Origin: Deferribacteraceae bacterium V6Fe1
GTDB taxonomy: Bacteria > Chrysiogenota > Deferribacteres > Deferribacterales > Deferrivibrionaceae
Direction of reading: 5' to 3'
DNA: 64,000 nt
Assembly: GCA_022813675.1 (NCBI GenBank)
Contig: CP063375.1
Span: forward strand, 880,001-944,000
Below, one piece after another: positions 43,718 through 52,874 of the stretch. How positions within the stretch are numbered: position 1 is the stretch's first letter; the number at the start of each line of letters is the position of its first letter. Position numbers and translations under genes: made by a program. The notes beneath the pieces were generated by a model. It was given only the letters and a program-made list of their open reading frames with translations, searched no databases and had not been told where the DNA came from.

Positions 43718-45850
43718 CTAATCATTTTTAATTAATACTTCTCTTGGTTTTGATGTTCCGTCACTTGGGGCTACGACCCCTTGTTTTTCCATAATTTCCA
43801 TTATTCTGGCCGCTCTATTATATCCTATTTTTAAATATCTTTGAATCATTGATATCGATGCCATCCCTTTTTTTTGCACCAAATCGAGAGCCTCGTAATA
43901 TTTTTCGTCCATTTCATCTTCAGATATTTCATCTATCCCCACAGTTTCCTCTTTTACAAGGTCCATATTGTATTCAGGTTGTCCTAATCTTTTCAGGTAG
44001 TCCACGACATCACTTACCTCTTTTTCACTGACAAAACATCCGTGAACCCTTACAGGGTCGCTACTGCCAGGTGGGATAAAAAGCGAGTCACCGCGACCAA
44101 GTAGAATCTCCGCCCCATTTTGATCGAGAATAGTTCTGCTGTCTGTTTTGGAAGATACTCTAAAAGAGAGTCTTGCTGGCATATTTGCTTTTATGATGCC
44201 TGTGATAACATTGACTGAAGGCCTTTGTGTGGCAAGTATTAAATGAATCCCAACTGCACGAGCCATTTGGGCAATTCTGATAATCGACTGCTCTACTTCT
44301 TTACCCGCAACAATCATTAAATCGGCAAACTCATCAACTACTACTACCAAGTAAGGCATTGTGGTAAGCTCATTATTGTTTTTTGAAGCAAGTTCATTGA
44401 AAGAGTCTATATTTCTTACTTTATGTTCGGCCAAAATTTCATATCTGTTTTCCATTTCAACTACAACATTTTTTAAAACCGTAGCCGCATGCTTGGGGTC
44501 GGTGACAACAGGGGCTGCCAAATGCGGTATATCCTCGTAAGAGCTTAACTCTACCATTTTAGGGTCGATCATGACAAATTTTACTTTGTCCGGAGAGGAT
44601 TTGAAAAGTATTGAACACACGATGGTGTTTATACAGACAGATTTACCGCTTCCGGTTGTCCCAGCTATAAGAAGGTGAGGCATCTTTCCAAGATCAGAGA
44701 CATATGGCTTACCGGAAATATCTTTCCCAAGGATTATGGTTAAAGGGGAGCTGCTTTTTACAAAACTTGAGGAGCTGATAAGTTCTTTGAGGTAAACGGT
44801 TGCCCTTTTTTTATTTGGCAGCTCTATTCCTACCACAGATTTACCGGGTATCGGGGCGATTATTCTTACACTTACGGCACTCATGGCCCTTGCCAAATCC
44901 CCTTCAAGCCCTGCTATCCTGTTTATTTTAATCCCCGGTGCGGGTTCAAACTCATATAAAGTCACCACGGGCCCCGGTTGAATCTCCTTAATTTTCCCTT
45001 CCACACCAAATTCAAGGAGCTTTTCTTCAAGAAGTTTCCCTTTTCTTTTAAGTTCAGCTTCGGTTTCGGTTACTTCTGTGGTTTCAAAGTCTTCCAAAAG
45101 ATCAATTGGAACAGTATATTCTGCCTTTTTACTTTGAATTGCAACTTTGGAAATTTCTTTGATTGTTACTTCATTCTCAACATTTAACGGTTCATCATCT
45201 ATCACTGCTTCAGGTTCATCATTTGCTAAATGTGCCTTTTTCCCCTTGGGTAACTTTTTCCCCTTTTTTGTTCTATTAAAAACATTTCTAAAGTCAGGCA
45301 GTGTGAAATTAAATCGAAGTGTCATTATTTCGTAATTTCTAAAAAGTAGTATTAAAATTATTATTAAAACAAAAATCGCAGATAATGCACCGCCATACTT
45401 GCCGAGAATTGACTGTAAAAATGTGGCTGCGACACTTCCAATAATTCCACCCATATGTTTCTCATTAAAAATAGGGTCATTGTTATTCAAAAAACCACTA
45501 AAAAGAGCCAAAAAACTGATAAAAGAAAACGATAAAATTAAATCAAAAATAAATCTTTTGACCTTTCTGTGTCTTTCAACATTTTTATAAAATAGCCCGA
45601 TAGAAATAAAAATAAGAAGAAATGGTAGTATAAATGATGCCCATCCAAAAATATTGCCCAAAATATCAGCGTAATAAGCACCGATTTTACCAAAAAAGTT
45701 GTTCACTTTAATTTCATAATTGGAAAAAATTATATTTGAAAAGCTCGGGTCTTTTTCAGAATATGAGAATAATGACAAAGTTGTGAAAGTTATAAAAAAG
45801 GCATTTAAGACAATAAATATTTTAAATAAAAGTGTGTTTTTTACAGCCAT
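43718..45850 (-). CDS. ftsK: DNA translocase FtsK/SpoIIIE
   Basis: The 710-residue protein has four to five membrane helices in the first 190 residues, a short linker and then the motor domain (Walker A AGTTGSGKSVC at about 397-407; Walker B VVVVDEFADLM). The C-terminal winged-helix gamma domain (YNMDL..., MASISMIQRYLKIGYNRAARIME) reads KOPS-type sequences. It moves chromosome termini at division and directs XerCD. It is shorter than E. coli FtsK because the linker is short. It overlaps uppP by 10 bp. Confidence 0.95.
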   Translation of the reverse strand: MAVKNTLLFKIFIVLNAFFITFTTLSLFSYSEKDPSFSNIIFSNYEIKVNNFFGKIGAYYADILGNIFGWASFILPFLLIFISIGLFYKNVERHRKVKRFIFDLILSFSFISFLALFSGFLNNNDPIFNEKHMGGIIGSVAATFLQSILGKYGGALSAIFVLIIILILLFRNYEIMTLRFNFTLPDFRNVFNRTKKGKKLPKGKKAHLANDEPEAVIDDEPLNVENEVTIKEISKVAIQSKKAEYTVPIDLLEDFETTEVTETEAELKRKGKLLEEKLLEFGVEGKIKEIQPGPVVTLYEFEPAPGIKINRIAGLEGDLARAMSAVSVRIIAPIPGKSVVGIELPNKKRATVYLKELISSSSFVKSSSPLTIILGKDISGKPYVSDLGKMPHLLIAGTTGSGKSVCINTIVCSILFKSSPDKVKFVMIDPKMVELSSYEDIPHLAAPVVTDPKHAATVLKNVVVEMENRYEILAEHKVRNIDSFNELASKNNNELTTMPYLVVVVDEFADLMIVAGKEVEQSIIRIAQMARAVGIHLILATQRPSVNVITGIIKANMPARLSFRVSSKTDSRTILDQNGAEILLGRGDSLFIPPGSSDPVRVHGCFVSEKEVSDVVDYLKRLGQPEYNMDLVKEETVGIDEISEDEMDEKYYEALDLVQKKGMASISMIQRYLKIGYNRAARIMEIMEKQGVVAPSDGTSKPREVLIKND

Positions 45851-46626
45851 ACAATACTTATAATACCAATTACCAAACAGTAAAGAGCAAATATTTTAAG
45901 TGAAGCCCTTTTTATGAAAAGTAACAATGCATGGATGGAAAAAAGCCCCGCCAGGAATGCCGCTATCATACCTGATGCGTAATTTGTAACAAGAGTGTAG
46001 TCTAAAACAGGTAAATCCTTTAGCTGTAAAATTGTTGCGCCCAAAACTGCAGGCAGTGCCATTAAAAATGAAAATTCAGCAGCTTCTTCCCTTTTTACAT
46101 TCATGTATATAAGTGCCGAAATGGTTGAGCCTGATCTTGAAATGCCCGGTATTACGGCAAGCCCTTGTACTATACCAACCAAAAAAGATTTGCCAAGTGT
46201 TATCCTTCCTGTTGGATTTTTTCTGTCAGAAAAAAACAGGATAAGTGAAGTCAAAATCAAACTATACCCAACCATAGTAGTTGAGCTAAACAGCACTTCT
46301 GCCTTATGATTTAGATAAAGCCCGATTACCCCTGTTGGGATACTTGCCCAAAATATCCCCCAAATATATGTTTTGTTGTCAAAGTATGTTATTTTAAAAC
46401 CTGGCACAAATATCCCTAAAAAACCTTTTAAAAGCACTTTTATCTTTTTCCAGAAGTATACTATTACTGCCATAAAGGTGGCAAAATGAAGCATAACATC
46501 GAACAAGATACCCGGTTGATGGAAATCCTTAATCAACGATTGGGCTATTACAAGATGCCCTGAGCTACTAACCGGCAAAAATTCTGTTACCCCTTGCAAC
46601 AAACCGAGCAGTATATATTCAAACAT
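45841..46626 (-). CDS. uppP: Undecaprenyl-diphosphatase
   Basis: A 261-residue inner-membrane enzyme of the BacA/UppP type. The two signature motifs are present: GVTEFLPVSSSGHLVI near the N-terminus and PGISRSGSTI at about residue 160. It dephosphorylates undecaprenyl diphosphate, recycling the carrier of cell-wall precursors, and as a family gives bacitracin tolerance. Confidence 0.95.
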   Translation of the reverse strand: MFEYILLGLLQGVTEFLPVSSSGHLVIAQSLIKDFHQPGILFDVMLHFATFMAVIVYFWKKIKVLLKGFLGIFVPGFKITYFDNKTYIWGIFWASIPTGVIGLYLNHKAEVLFSSTTMVGYSLILTSLILFFSDRKNPTGRITLGKSFLVGIVQGLAVIPGISRSGSTISALIYMNVKREEAAEFSFLMALPAVLGATILQLKDLPVLDYTLVTNYASGMIAAFLAGLFSIHALLLFIKRASLKIFALYCLVIGIISIVWL

Positions 46627-46645
46627 GAAAAACTCCTACAAATTA

Positions 46646-48292
46646 TTATAAAATATTGAAACCATCTTTAATTACTTTAATTTCCGGTCTTCGGTCAAAC
46701 CTTTTTTTGAAAATTTTTTTAATAAATTTTGTTAATATTTCATCAAACTCAAACTCACCACTTAGAGAAGATTCAATAAGTAAGCCTATATTGTCGTTTA
46801 TCTGTTTTTTTATGTAATATTGCAACTCATTGGTAAGTGTGAAACCGATGGCATTTAAATCTATTATTTTAAAGTCATTTTCCCTAAGAGAGTAGCTTAA
46901 TAAAAATACGCCGTCCCTTGCCATATTTTTTCTTATTTTTAATTCCTCTTCTCCAAAGATAAACCCTCCGCGTGTGTCTATATATGTTTTGCCGAAAGGT
47001 ATATCTGAAACGCTTATTAAATTTTGATTATTATCAAAAGCGATTTTCTTCCCATTTTCAGTAAAGATACAATTTGATGAGCTGAAGTCTAAATCTTCGG
47101 TGATATTTTGGATATTTTTCCTTAAGTGAGTGTATTCTCCGTGGATAGGTATAAAATATTTTGGTCTTATTAGTGATGTAATTATTTTAACATCTTCCCT
47201 ATAAGCATGACCGGAAACGTGGATATTTTCCTTTTCTATGTCAACAACTTCAGCTTCATAATAGAAGATATGATTTATAGCTTTCGCGAGATTTTTTTCA
47301 TTGCCTGGTATTACCCGTGATGAGATTATAAACAAATCCCCTTTTTTAACCTGCAAAGAGTTTCTCTCTTTTGAAACAATTTTGTAAAGGGTGCTATTTA
47401 CTTCCCCTTGGCAACCTGAAATTATAAAACACAATTTATTGTCTTCATATTTTTTAGCATTACTCAAACTGATGATATTTTCAGGGTTATATTTAAGATA
47501 GCCAAGCTGAGTGGCAATATTTATGTTTTTTGTTATTGACCGCCCCTCTATAACTACTTTCCTCTTTAATTTTTCACATATATCCAATACTTGACTGATA
47601 CGGTCAATATTTGAAGAGAATGTGGTAAAGAATACCCTGCCTGAAGCACAAGATATTATTTTGTATAAATCTTCGTAAACAGATTTTTCTGACGGTGACA
47701 CCCCTTCCCGCTGACAACTTGTTGAATCTATTAAAATACCCGTTATCACTTCATTTTCCAAAAATTTAATAACCCTTTCCTCTGAAAAAGGTTTTTGAGA
47801 AATGGGCGTCTTGTCGATTTTAAAGTCGGACATATGGATAAATGTATTATTTTTCCCTTTTATTTTTATGCAAAAGGTATCCGGGATAGAATGATTTATT
47901 TGTAAGAAAGATATTGAAATATCATCTATAACAACACACTCCATATCTGAAATCACTTTTAGTTCAGCTTTTACTTTCTCTTCGGTAAGCTTGTGTTTTA
48001 AGAGATTAAGAGTTAGTTTCCCGCCGTAAATAGGAACATTGAAATTTTTCAAGAGATAGCTTATTCCGCCTATATGGTCTTCGTGCCCATGGGTTGCTAC
48101 AATCCCTTTTATTTTGTCTTTTATATTGTAGATATATGAAAAGTCAGGAATTATATAATCAACACCCGGCAGAGATAAATCAGCAAACATAACACCGCAA
48201 TCAACGATTATGGCGGTTGTTTCCGTTTCATAGACATACATATTCATGCCTATTTCACCCAAACCGCCGAGAAAAGAGATTTCCATACACAT
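46646..48292 (-). CDS. rnj: Ribonuclease J
   Basis: The 548-residue protein is of the metallo-beta-lactamase/beta-CASP family. The metal site is ATHGHEDHIGGI at about residue 64; other elements are HSIPDTF, HMSDFKID and the C-terminal HVSGHA and HGEYTHL beta-CASP motifs. It is a 5'-3' exo- and endoribonuclease in RNA maturation and decay. The start may be ATG 48286 (MEISFLGG), two codons inside. It replaces or complements RNase E. Confidence 0.92.
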   Translation of the reverse strand: MCMEISFLGGLGEIGMNMYVYETETTAIIVDCGVMFADLSLPGVDYIIPDFSYIYNIKDKIKGIVATHGHEDHIGGISYLLKNFNVPIYGGKLTLNLLKHKLTEEKVKAELKVISDMECVVIDDISISFLQINHSIPDTFCIKIKGKNNTFIHMSDFKIDKTPISQKPFSEERVIKFLENEVITGILIDSTSCQREGVSPSEKSVYEDLYKIISCASGRVFFTTFSSNIDRISQVLDICEKLKRKVVIEGRSITKNINIATQLGYLKYNPENIISLSNAKKYEDNKLCFIISGCQGEVNSTLYKIVSKERNSLQVKKGDLFIISSRVIPGNEKNLAKAINHIFYYEAEVVDIEKENIHVSGHAYREDVKIITSLIRPKYFIPIHGEYTHLRKNIQNITEDLDFSSSNCIFTENGKKIAFDNNQNLISVSDIPFGKTYIDTRGGFIFGEEELKIRKNMARDGVFLLSYSLRENDFKIIDLNAIGFTLTNELQYYIKKQINDNIGLLIESSLSGEFEFDEILTKFIKKIFKKRFDRRPEIKVIKDGFNIL

Positions 48293-48386
48293 GATAGAAT
48301 AATTATAGATGTTAAATCGTTTAAATGCAAATGATAATGAATGATAAATAAGAAGTAATTGATATATGTAAAGTGTGTTGAAGGGT

Positions 48387-48415
48387 AAAAAAGGGTAACC
48401 ATTTCAGGTCACCCC
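48387..48415 (-). terminator. Terminator of purC
   Basis: On the minus strand, GGGTGACC and GGTTACCC pair (one G-T) around a 6-base loop, followed by six T. Confidence 0.75.
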
Positions 48416-48422
48416 TTTATGT

Positions 48423-49301
48423 TTATTTTGTTAAAATTTCCATGATTTCAAGATACTTTCTTGACGCTTGTGCAGCAACATCAGCAGGAAGTTCTGGCCC
48501 GGGTGCTGTCTTATCCCAATCCAAAGTTTCAAGGTAGTCCCTGACATATTGTTTATCCATACTCTGTTGAGGTTTTCCTACTTCATATTTTTCTTTAAAC
48601 CAAAATCTTGAAGAATCAGGTGTCAATAATTCATCGATGATGATTATTTTTCCATTATAAAGCCCAAACTCCATTTTTGTATCAGCTATAATGATACCTT
48701 TTTTTTCTGCATATGTAGAAGCCTTTAAGTAGATTTGAATGGCAAGGTTTTTTAATTTTTCTGCATTCTCTTCCCCTACTATTTTTTTAAATTTTTCAAA
48801 ATCAATATTTTCGTCATGAGCTCCTACCTCAGCCTTAGTTGCAGGTGTAAATATAGGCTCGGGAAGTTTTTCTGACTCTCTTAACCCTAATGGAAGCTTT
48901 ATTCCACAAACTGTACCTGTTGTTTTATAATCTTTCCACCCTGAACCACTTAAATATCCTCTAACCACACATTCAGCCATAAAAGGTTTGGCTTTTTTGA
49001 CAAGCATACTTCTGCCTTCAAGCTGCTCTTTGTATTTTTGGCAGACAGGAGGCATCTTGTCTATATCGGTAGTTACAATATGGTTTTCCACAATATCACT
49101 CATCATATCAAACCAAAATTTTGACAGTTGAGTTAATACGTAACCTTTTTTTGGTATCCCTGTCGGCAAAATTACGTCAAAGGCCGAAAGCCTGTCGGTA
49201 GTTACAATCAGAAGATGCTCTCCAAGGTCGTAAATATCCCTTACCTTTCCTCTACCGACAAGTTTCATGTCGGCAAAATCCGTTTTCATTAAAACATCCA
49301 T
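48423..49301 (-). CDS. purC: Phosphoribosylaminoimidazole-succinocarboxamide synthase
   Basis: A 292-residue SAICAR synthetase of purine synthesis. It has the N-terminal [18 protein letters not shown] nucleotide-binding strand pair, [29 protein letters not shown] and DTKMEFG. It adds aspartate to CAIR using ATP. AGGGGGA supports the start at 49301. It is the only purine gene in this window. Confidence 0.96.
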   Translation of the reverse strand: MDVLMKTDFADMKLVGRGKVRDIYDLGEHLLIVTTDRLSAFDVILPTGIPKKGYVLTQLSKFWFDMMSDIVENHIVTTDIDKMPPVCQKYKEQLEGRSMLVKKAKPFMAECVVRGYLSGSGWKDYKTTGTVCGIKLPLGLRESEKLPEPIFTPATKAEVGAHDENIDFEKFKKIVGEENAEKLKNLAIQIYLKASTYAEKKGIIIADTKMEFGLYNGKIIIIDELLTPDSSRFWFKEKYEVGKPQQSMDKQYVRDYLETLDWDKTAPGPELPADVAAQASRKYLEIMEILTK

Positions 49302-49310
49302 GAAATCCCC

Positions 49311-50960
49311 CTAATTTATTTTTTTAAATCTCTTTATAGCCTCTATTCCGCCCAAAATATTGTAGGCTTTATATCCTAAGTTTCTTAGAATTTTTGTGGC
49401 GAGATACCCTCTGAAGCCCACGGCACAGTATACCACAACCGGTGTATTTTTATCCAGCTTTTCAAGGTTATTTCTCAAATCGTTTACATAAATATTTATT
49501 GAATTTTCCAAATGGTACATTTTGTATTCGATACTTGTCCTTACATCCAATAATTGAAAATGCCATTCCCCTTTTTCAAGCTCTAAATAATATTCGGGGG
49601 TTATTCCAAAGCCTTCACCCCTTACCTGATTTGCCGCCACATAACCTGCCATATGCTCTACATCTTTGGCAGAGCCGTGTGGTGGTGAATAACAAAGATC
49701 AATATTTTCAAGGTCAAATACTGTCAGATTGCCGTAAATGGCAGTAGAGATTACATCTATTCTTCTTGGGACCCCTTCCTCTCCCGAGGCGGTTGCTCCG
49801 AGTATTTTTCCTGTTTTCTTTTCGTATATCAATTTTAAGAATATAAATTTGGGGTTTGGATAATATTCCGCATGCTGTGCATTTTCCACATAAACGGCAT
49901 CAGCATCAAACCCGGCATCTATCGCCTGTTTTAGAGTAAGTCCCGTGTGCGCCACAACCGCATTATTAAAGCTCACCACAGAAGCACCTATGACCCCCTT
50001 AAAAGTCATATTCCCCCCTGCAGCATTACATCCGGCTACTCTCCCCTCTTTGTTGGCGGGACCGGCAAGAGGCATTAGTACATTTTTTCCGGTAATAAGA
50101 TTATGCTTTTCTACCATATCGCCTGCAGCATAAATATCTATAACTGAAGTTTCCATTTTTTCGTTTACAAGGACTCCGCCAAGCTCGCCAATTTGTATGC
50201 CGGCCGTTTCAGCAAGCTCGGTGTCGGGTGTAACACCTGTAGCAAGGATTAGAAAATCTACCACAAGCTCTTTTTGATCGGAAAAGTAACATTTTATTTT
50301 GTCGTCAAACTTTTCAACCTTCACAAGGGCGGTCCCCGTTCTAATATCGATGCCACATTTTAATGCTTCGTCGTAAATTTTGAGTGAGCACTCGGGCGGA
50401 AAGGCAGGCAGTATGTTTTTTTCATATTCTACGAGAGTTGTTTTAATATCTGCATGATAAAGGGCTTCAGCCATCTCTATCCCGATGTAACCACCGCCAA
50501 CAATCAGTGCATTTTTTGAAGATTCAATCTTTTTTACAATTTTTTCCGCATCTTCCACACTTCTGACGAAGAAATAATCCACACTCTCTATCCCCTCAAT
50601 TTTAGGGATAATCGGTTTCCCCCCTGTTGCAAGGATAAGTTTGTCATATTCGATTACATTTTGCCCTTCATCTGTCTCAACCACAATTTTTTTAGTGACA
50701 GGGTCTATGAATGTCGCTTTTGTATTAAGCAAGATGTTAGTGTTAAATCTGCTTCCAAAAGACTTCTTGTTGTGCAAAATGATATCTTTTTTGTGCGGGA
50801 TAACTTTACCGACGTAGTAAGGCAGTCCGCAGTTAGCATAAGAGATATAAGAGCCTTTTTCTATAATTGTTATTTCGGCATCTTCAGAGACTCTTCTTGC
50901 TTTTGCGGCAGCCGTTGCACCTGCAGCCACTCCGCCTACAATTACTATTTTTTTACCCAT
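49311..50960 (-). CDS. CoA-disulfide reductase with C-terminal rhodanese domain
   Basis: The 549-residue FAD flavoprotein belongs to the CoA-disulfide/NADH-oxidase group. The FAD-binding GGVAAGATAAAKARR is at the N-terminus, the single redox cysteine is in SYANCGLPYY (about residue 43), and the NAD motif is VGGGYIGIEMAEAL (about 155). The rhodanese domain (about 460-549) has an active-site loop VVYCAVGFRG. Such fusions reduce CoA disulfides, persulfides or polysulfide in anaerobes. It overlaps the mtaB stop by one base. Confidence 0.9.
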   Translation of the reverse strand: MGKKIVIVGGVAAGATAAAKARRVSEDAEITIIEKGSYISYANCGLPYYVGKVIPHKKDIILHNKKSFGSRFNTNILLNTKATFIDPVTKKIVVETDEGQNVIEYDKLILATGGKPIIPKIEGIESVDYFFVRSVEDAEKIVKKIESSKNALIVGGGYIGIEMAEALYHADIKTTLVEYEKNILPAFPPECSLKIYDEALKCGIDIRTGTALVKVEKFDDKIKCYFSDQKELVVDFLILATGVTPDTELAETAGIQIGELGGVLVNEKMETSVIDIYAAGDMVEKHNLITGKNVLMPLAGPANKEGRVAGCNAAGGNMTFKGVIGASVVSFNNAVVAHTGLTLKQAIDAGFDADAVYVENAQHAEYYPNPKFIFLKLIYEKKTGKILGATASGEEGVPRRIDVISTAIYGNLTVFDLENIDLCYSPPHGSAKDVEHMAGYVAANQVRGEGFGITPEYYLELEKGEWHFQLLDVRTSIEYKMYHLENSINIYVNDLRNNLEKLDKNTPVVVYCAVGFRGYLATKILRNLGYKAYNILGGIEAIKRFKKIN

Positions 50961-52210
50961 TATAACCTCTGTATTATTAAATTTCCGTCAAAAGTGATAC
51001 TGACCACTTCCCCTTTAATAAAAGTATTTCTGACTGCATTTGTTAAAATTTCCGTTTCAAGATAATTGCTTGTAAGCCCTTTATTATCTTTTTCCACCAA
51101 AACTTCAACTTCACGCCCAAAAAACTTTTTTGCAAAATTAAACTTAAGACTTTCAGCGATTTCTCTGAGATGTTTTGCCCTTTCATTTCTAATCTTTACA
51201 GGCACACTGTCCGGCATTGTTACCGCTTTTGTCCCTTCCCTTTCCGAGTATGGGAATACATGTATATAGTTTAATCCTGCATCAAAAATTGTTTGCTTGG
51301 TTTCTTCAAACTCATCTTCCCCTTCGCCGGGAAATCCTACAATTACATCTCCGCCTACTATTGCATCCGGATTAATGCGTTTAATCTTTTTAACTGTTTG
51401 TATAAACTCATTTTTTGAATAATTTCTGTTCATAAGTTTTAAAATCTTATCAGACCCGCTTTGAAGAGGGATATGAAAGTGCGGACAAAATTTTTTATTT
51501 GTAAGAATAAGATGTATTAATTCATCATCAATCTCATTTACTTCCAAAGATGAAAGTCTTATTCTGAATTCACCGTCAATCTTAACAAGCTCTTTAAGTA
51601 AATCCTTCAGAGAGGAATTTATATCTTTACCGTATTTCCCTATATGAATACCAACAAGGACTACCTCTTTGTAACCGTTTGCAATAAAATTTTTAAAAGC
51701 AGCTACGACACTTTCAATTTTTCTGCTTCTGGGTTTACCTCGTAGACTGGGGATAATGCAATACGAGCAGTAAGCATCACAACCGTCTTGAATTTTTAGA
51801 TAACCCCTTGTTTTGTCTCTAACAAGATTTTCACTAAATTCTTCAAAATGCTCGACTGTTTCAATGTCGTCAAAATTATCTTTTTCTTTTAAAATATACT
51901 CAAATATATCTGCTTTCCCCGAATTTGTGATGACTATGTCAGCCAAATCTTTCCCCTTTTCTTTGAGCATATCCGCTCCGCAGCCCGTTATGGCGATTTT
52001 TTTGCCGGGGAAGTTGGTCTTCGTTTTTTTTATGAAACTCTTAAACTTTTTTACCGCATTATCGGTTACCGCGCAAGAATTTATGATAACGATGTCTGAT
52101 TCCTCTATTGTGTTAACAATACTGATATTTTTTGTTTCTGCATCAAGTTTTAAATTTTCTGTTTCGACTTGGTTGACTTTGCACCCTTGTGTATAAAAAT
52201 ATATTTTCAC
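50960..52210 (-). CDS. mtaB: tRNA t6A37 methylthiotransferase
   Basis: A 416-residue methylthiotransferase of the MiaB/MtaB group. The N-terminal UPF0004 domain has FYTQGCKVNQVETE and SCAVTDNAVKK; the radical SAM cluster is CDAYCSYCIIPSLRG (about residue 143). The C-terminal TRAM domain is short. The CKVNQ variant favours MtaB (ms2t6A) over MiaB or RimO. Confidence 0.92.
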   Translation of the reverse strand: MKIYFYTQGCKVNQVETENLKLDAETKNISIVNTIEESDIVIINSCAVTDNAVKKFKSFIKKTKTNFPGKKIAITGCGADMLKEKGKDLADIVITNSGKADIFEYILKEKDNFDDIETVEHFEEFSENLVRDKTRGYLKIQDGCDAYCSYCIIPSLRGKPRSRKIESVVAAFKNFIANGYKEVVLVGIHIGKYGKDINSSLKDLLKELVKIDGEFRIRLSSLEVNEIDDELIHLILTNKKFCPHFHIPLQSGSDKILKLMNRNYSKNEFIQTVKKIKRINPDAIVGGDVIVGFPGEGEDEFEETKQTIFDAGLNYIHVFPYSEREGTKAVTMPDSVPVKIRNERAKHLREIAESLKFNFAKKFFGREVEVLVEKDNKGLTSNYLETEILTNAVRNTFIKGEVVSITFDGNLIIQRL

Positions 52211-52242
52211 ATTTTCTCCAATTTTTTCAAATTTATGGTTGA

Positions 52243-52333
52243 ACTTTATTATATTATGTATATCTTTAATATACCCTGTAGGTTCAACACATAAAGTTAC
52301 CTTGGCACCCTTTGAAAATCGGGTGCTTTTTTA
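52243..52333 (+). other. Nested inverted repeats with a terminator-like end; possible small RNA
   Basis: Between mtaB and the FliL-like gene, GTTGAAC and GTTCAAC flank an inner GTATAT/ATATAC hairpin. About 20 bp further, GCACCC (52305-52310) pairs with GGGTGC (52321-52326), followed by T-rich sequence. There is no ORF upstream on this strand for the terminator to serve. Confidence 0.35.
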
Positions 52334-52403
52334 TTTTATACCTTAGATAAAAAAAGTGAAGTATTTTATTTAAAAATTTTTTCTGTTTTGTTATATTGTG
52401 TGT

Positions 52404-52874
52404 ATGAATAAAAAAAATCTAATTATACTTTTGGCTGTTGTTTTGCTAATAGGACTCTTAATATTTTCTTTAAGGAGTCATTTGAATTTATCTTTAGGAC
52501 TTTTGGTTAAAAAGGTTGATTTTAAAAACGATACTGTTTTTAAAAATTATAAGATTAGAGATGTTAAGTTAGGTGATGAATATGCGGTGCAGCTCAGGGA
52601 TATTGTGGCAGGGACCGGAGACAGAGAGAAAAGATATTATCGTCTTGATATGACTATTACGGTCACTGACAGGTCGAGCCAAAAAATAATTGTCAAAAAT
52701 GATGCAATTACTGCAGCAGTAATTGCCAATACACTTTCGGAGTTTAAGGTAAGCGATGTGTCTACTGCAAAAGGGAAAGAATTTTTAAAAAGTACGATAA
52801 AGAAAAATCTCGAGGCCAAGTATGGTGGCAATTTCATAAAGGATGTCTACTTTGAAAAGTTTATCTACAATTGA
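52404..52874 (+). CDS. FliL-like membrane protein
   Basis: A 156-residue protein with one N-terminal helix (LIILLAVVLLIGLLIFSL). The C-terminal domain matches the FliL pattern: RYYRLDMTITVTD, a helix around AAVIANTLSEFKVSDVSTAKGKEFLKSTI, and the terminal strand VKDVYFEKFIYN-like. FliL associates with the flagellar stator. This gene is far from flhB/fliR and overlaps glnD by 32 bp. The sequence match is moderate. Confidence 0.65.
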   Translation: MNKKNLIILLAVVLLIGLLIFSLRSHLNLSLGLLVKKVDFKNDTVFKNYKIRDVKLGDEYAVQLRDIVAGTGDREKRYYRLDMTITVTDRSSQKIIVKNDAITAAVIANTLSEFKVSDVSTAKGKEFLKSTIKKNLEAKYGGNFIKDVYFEKFIYN

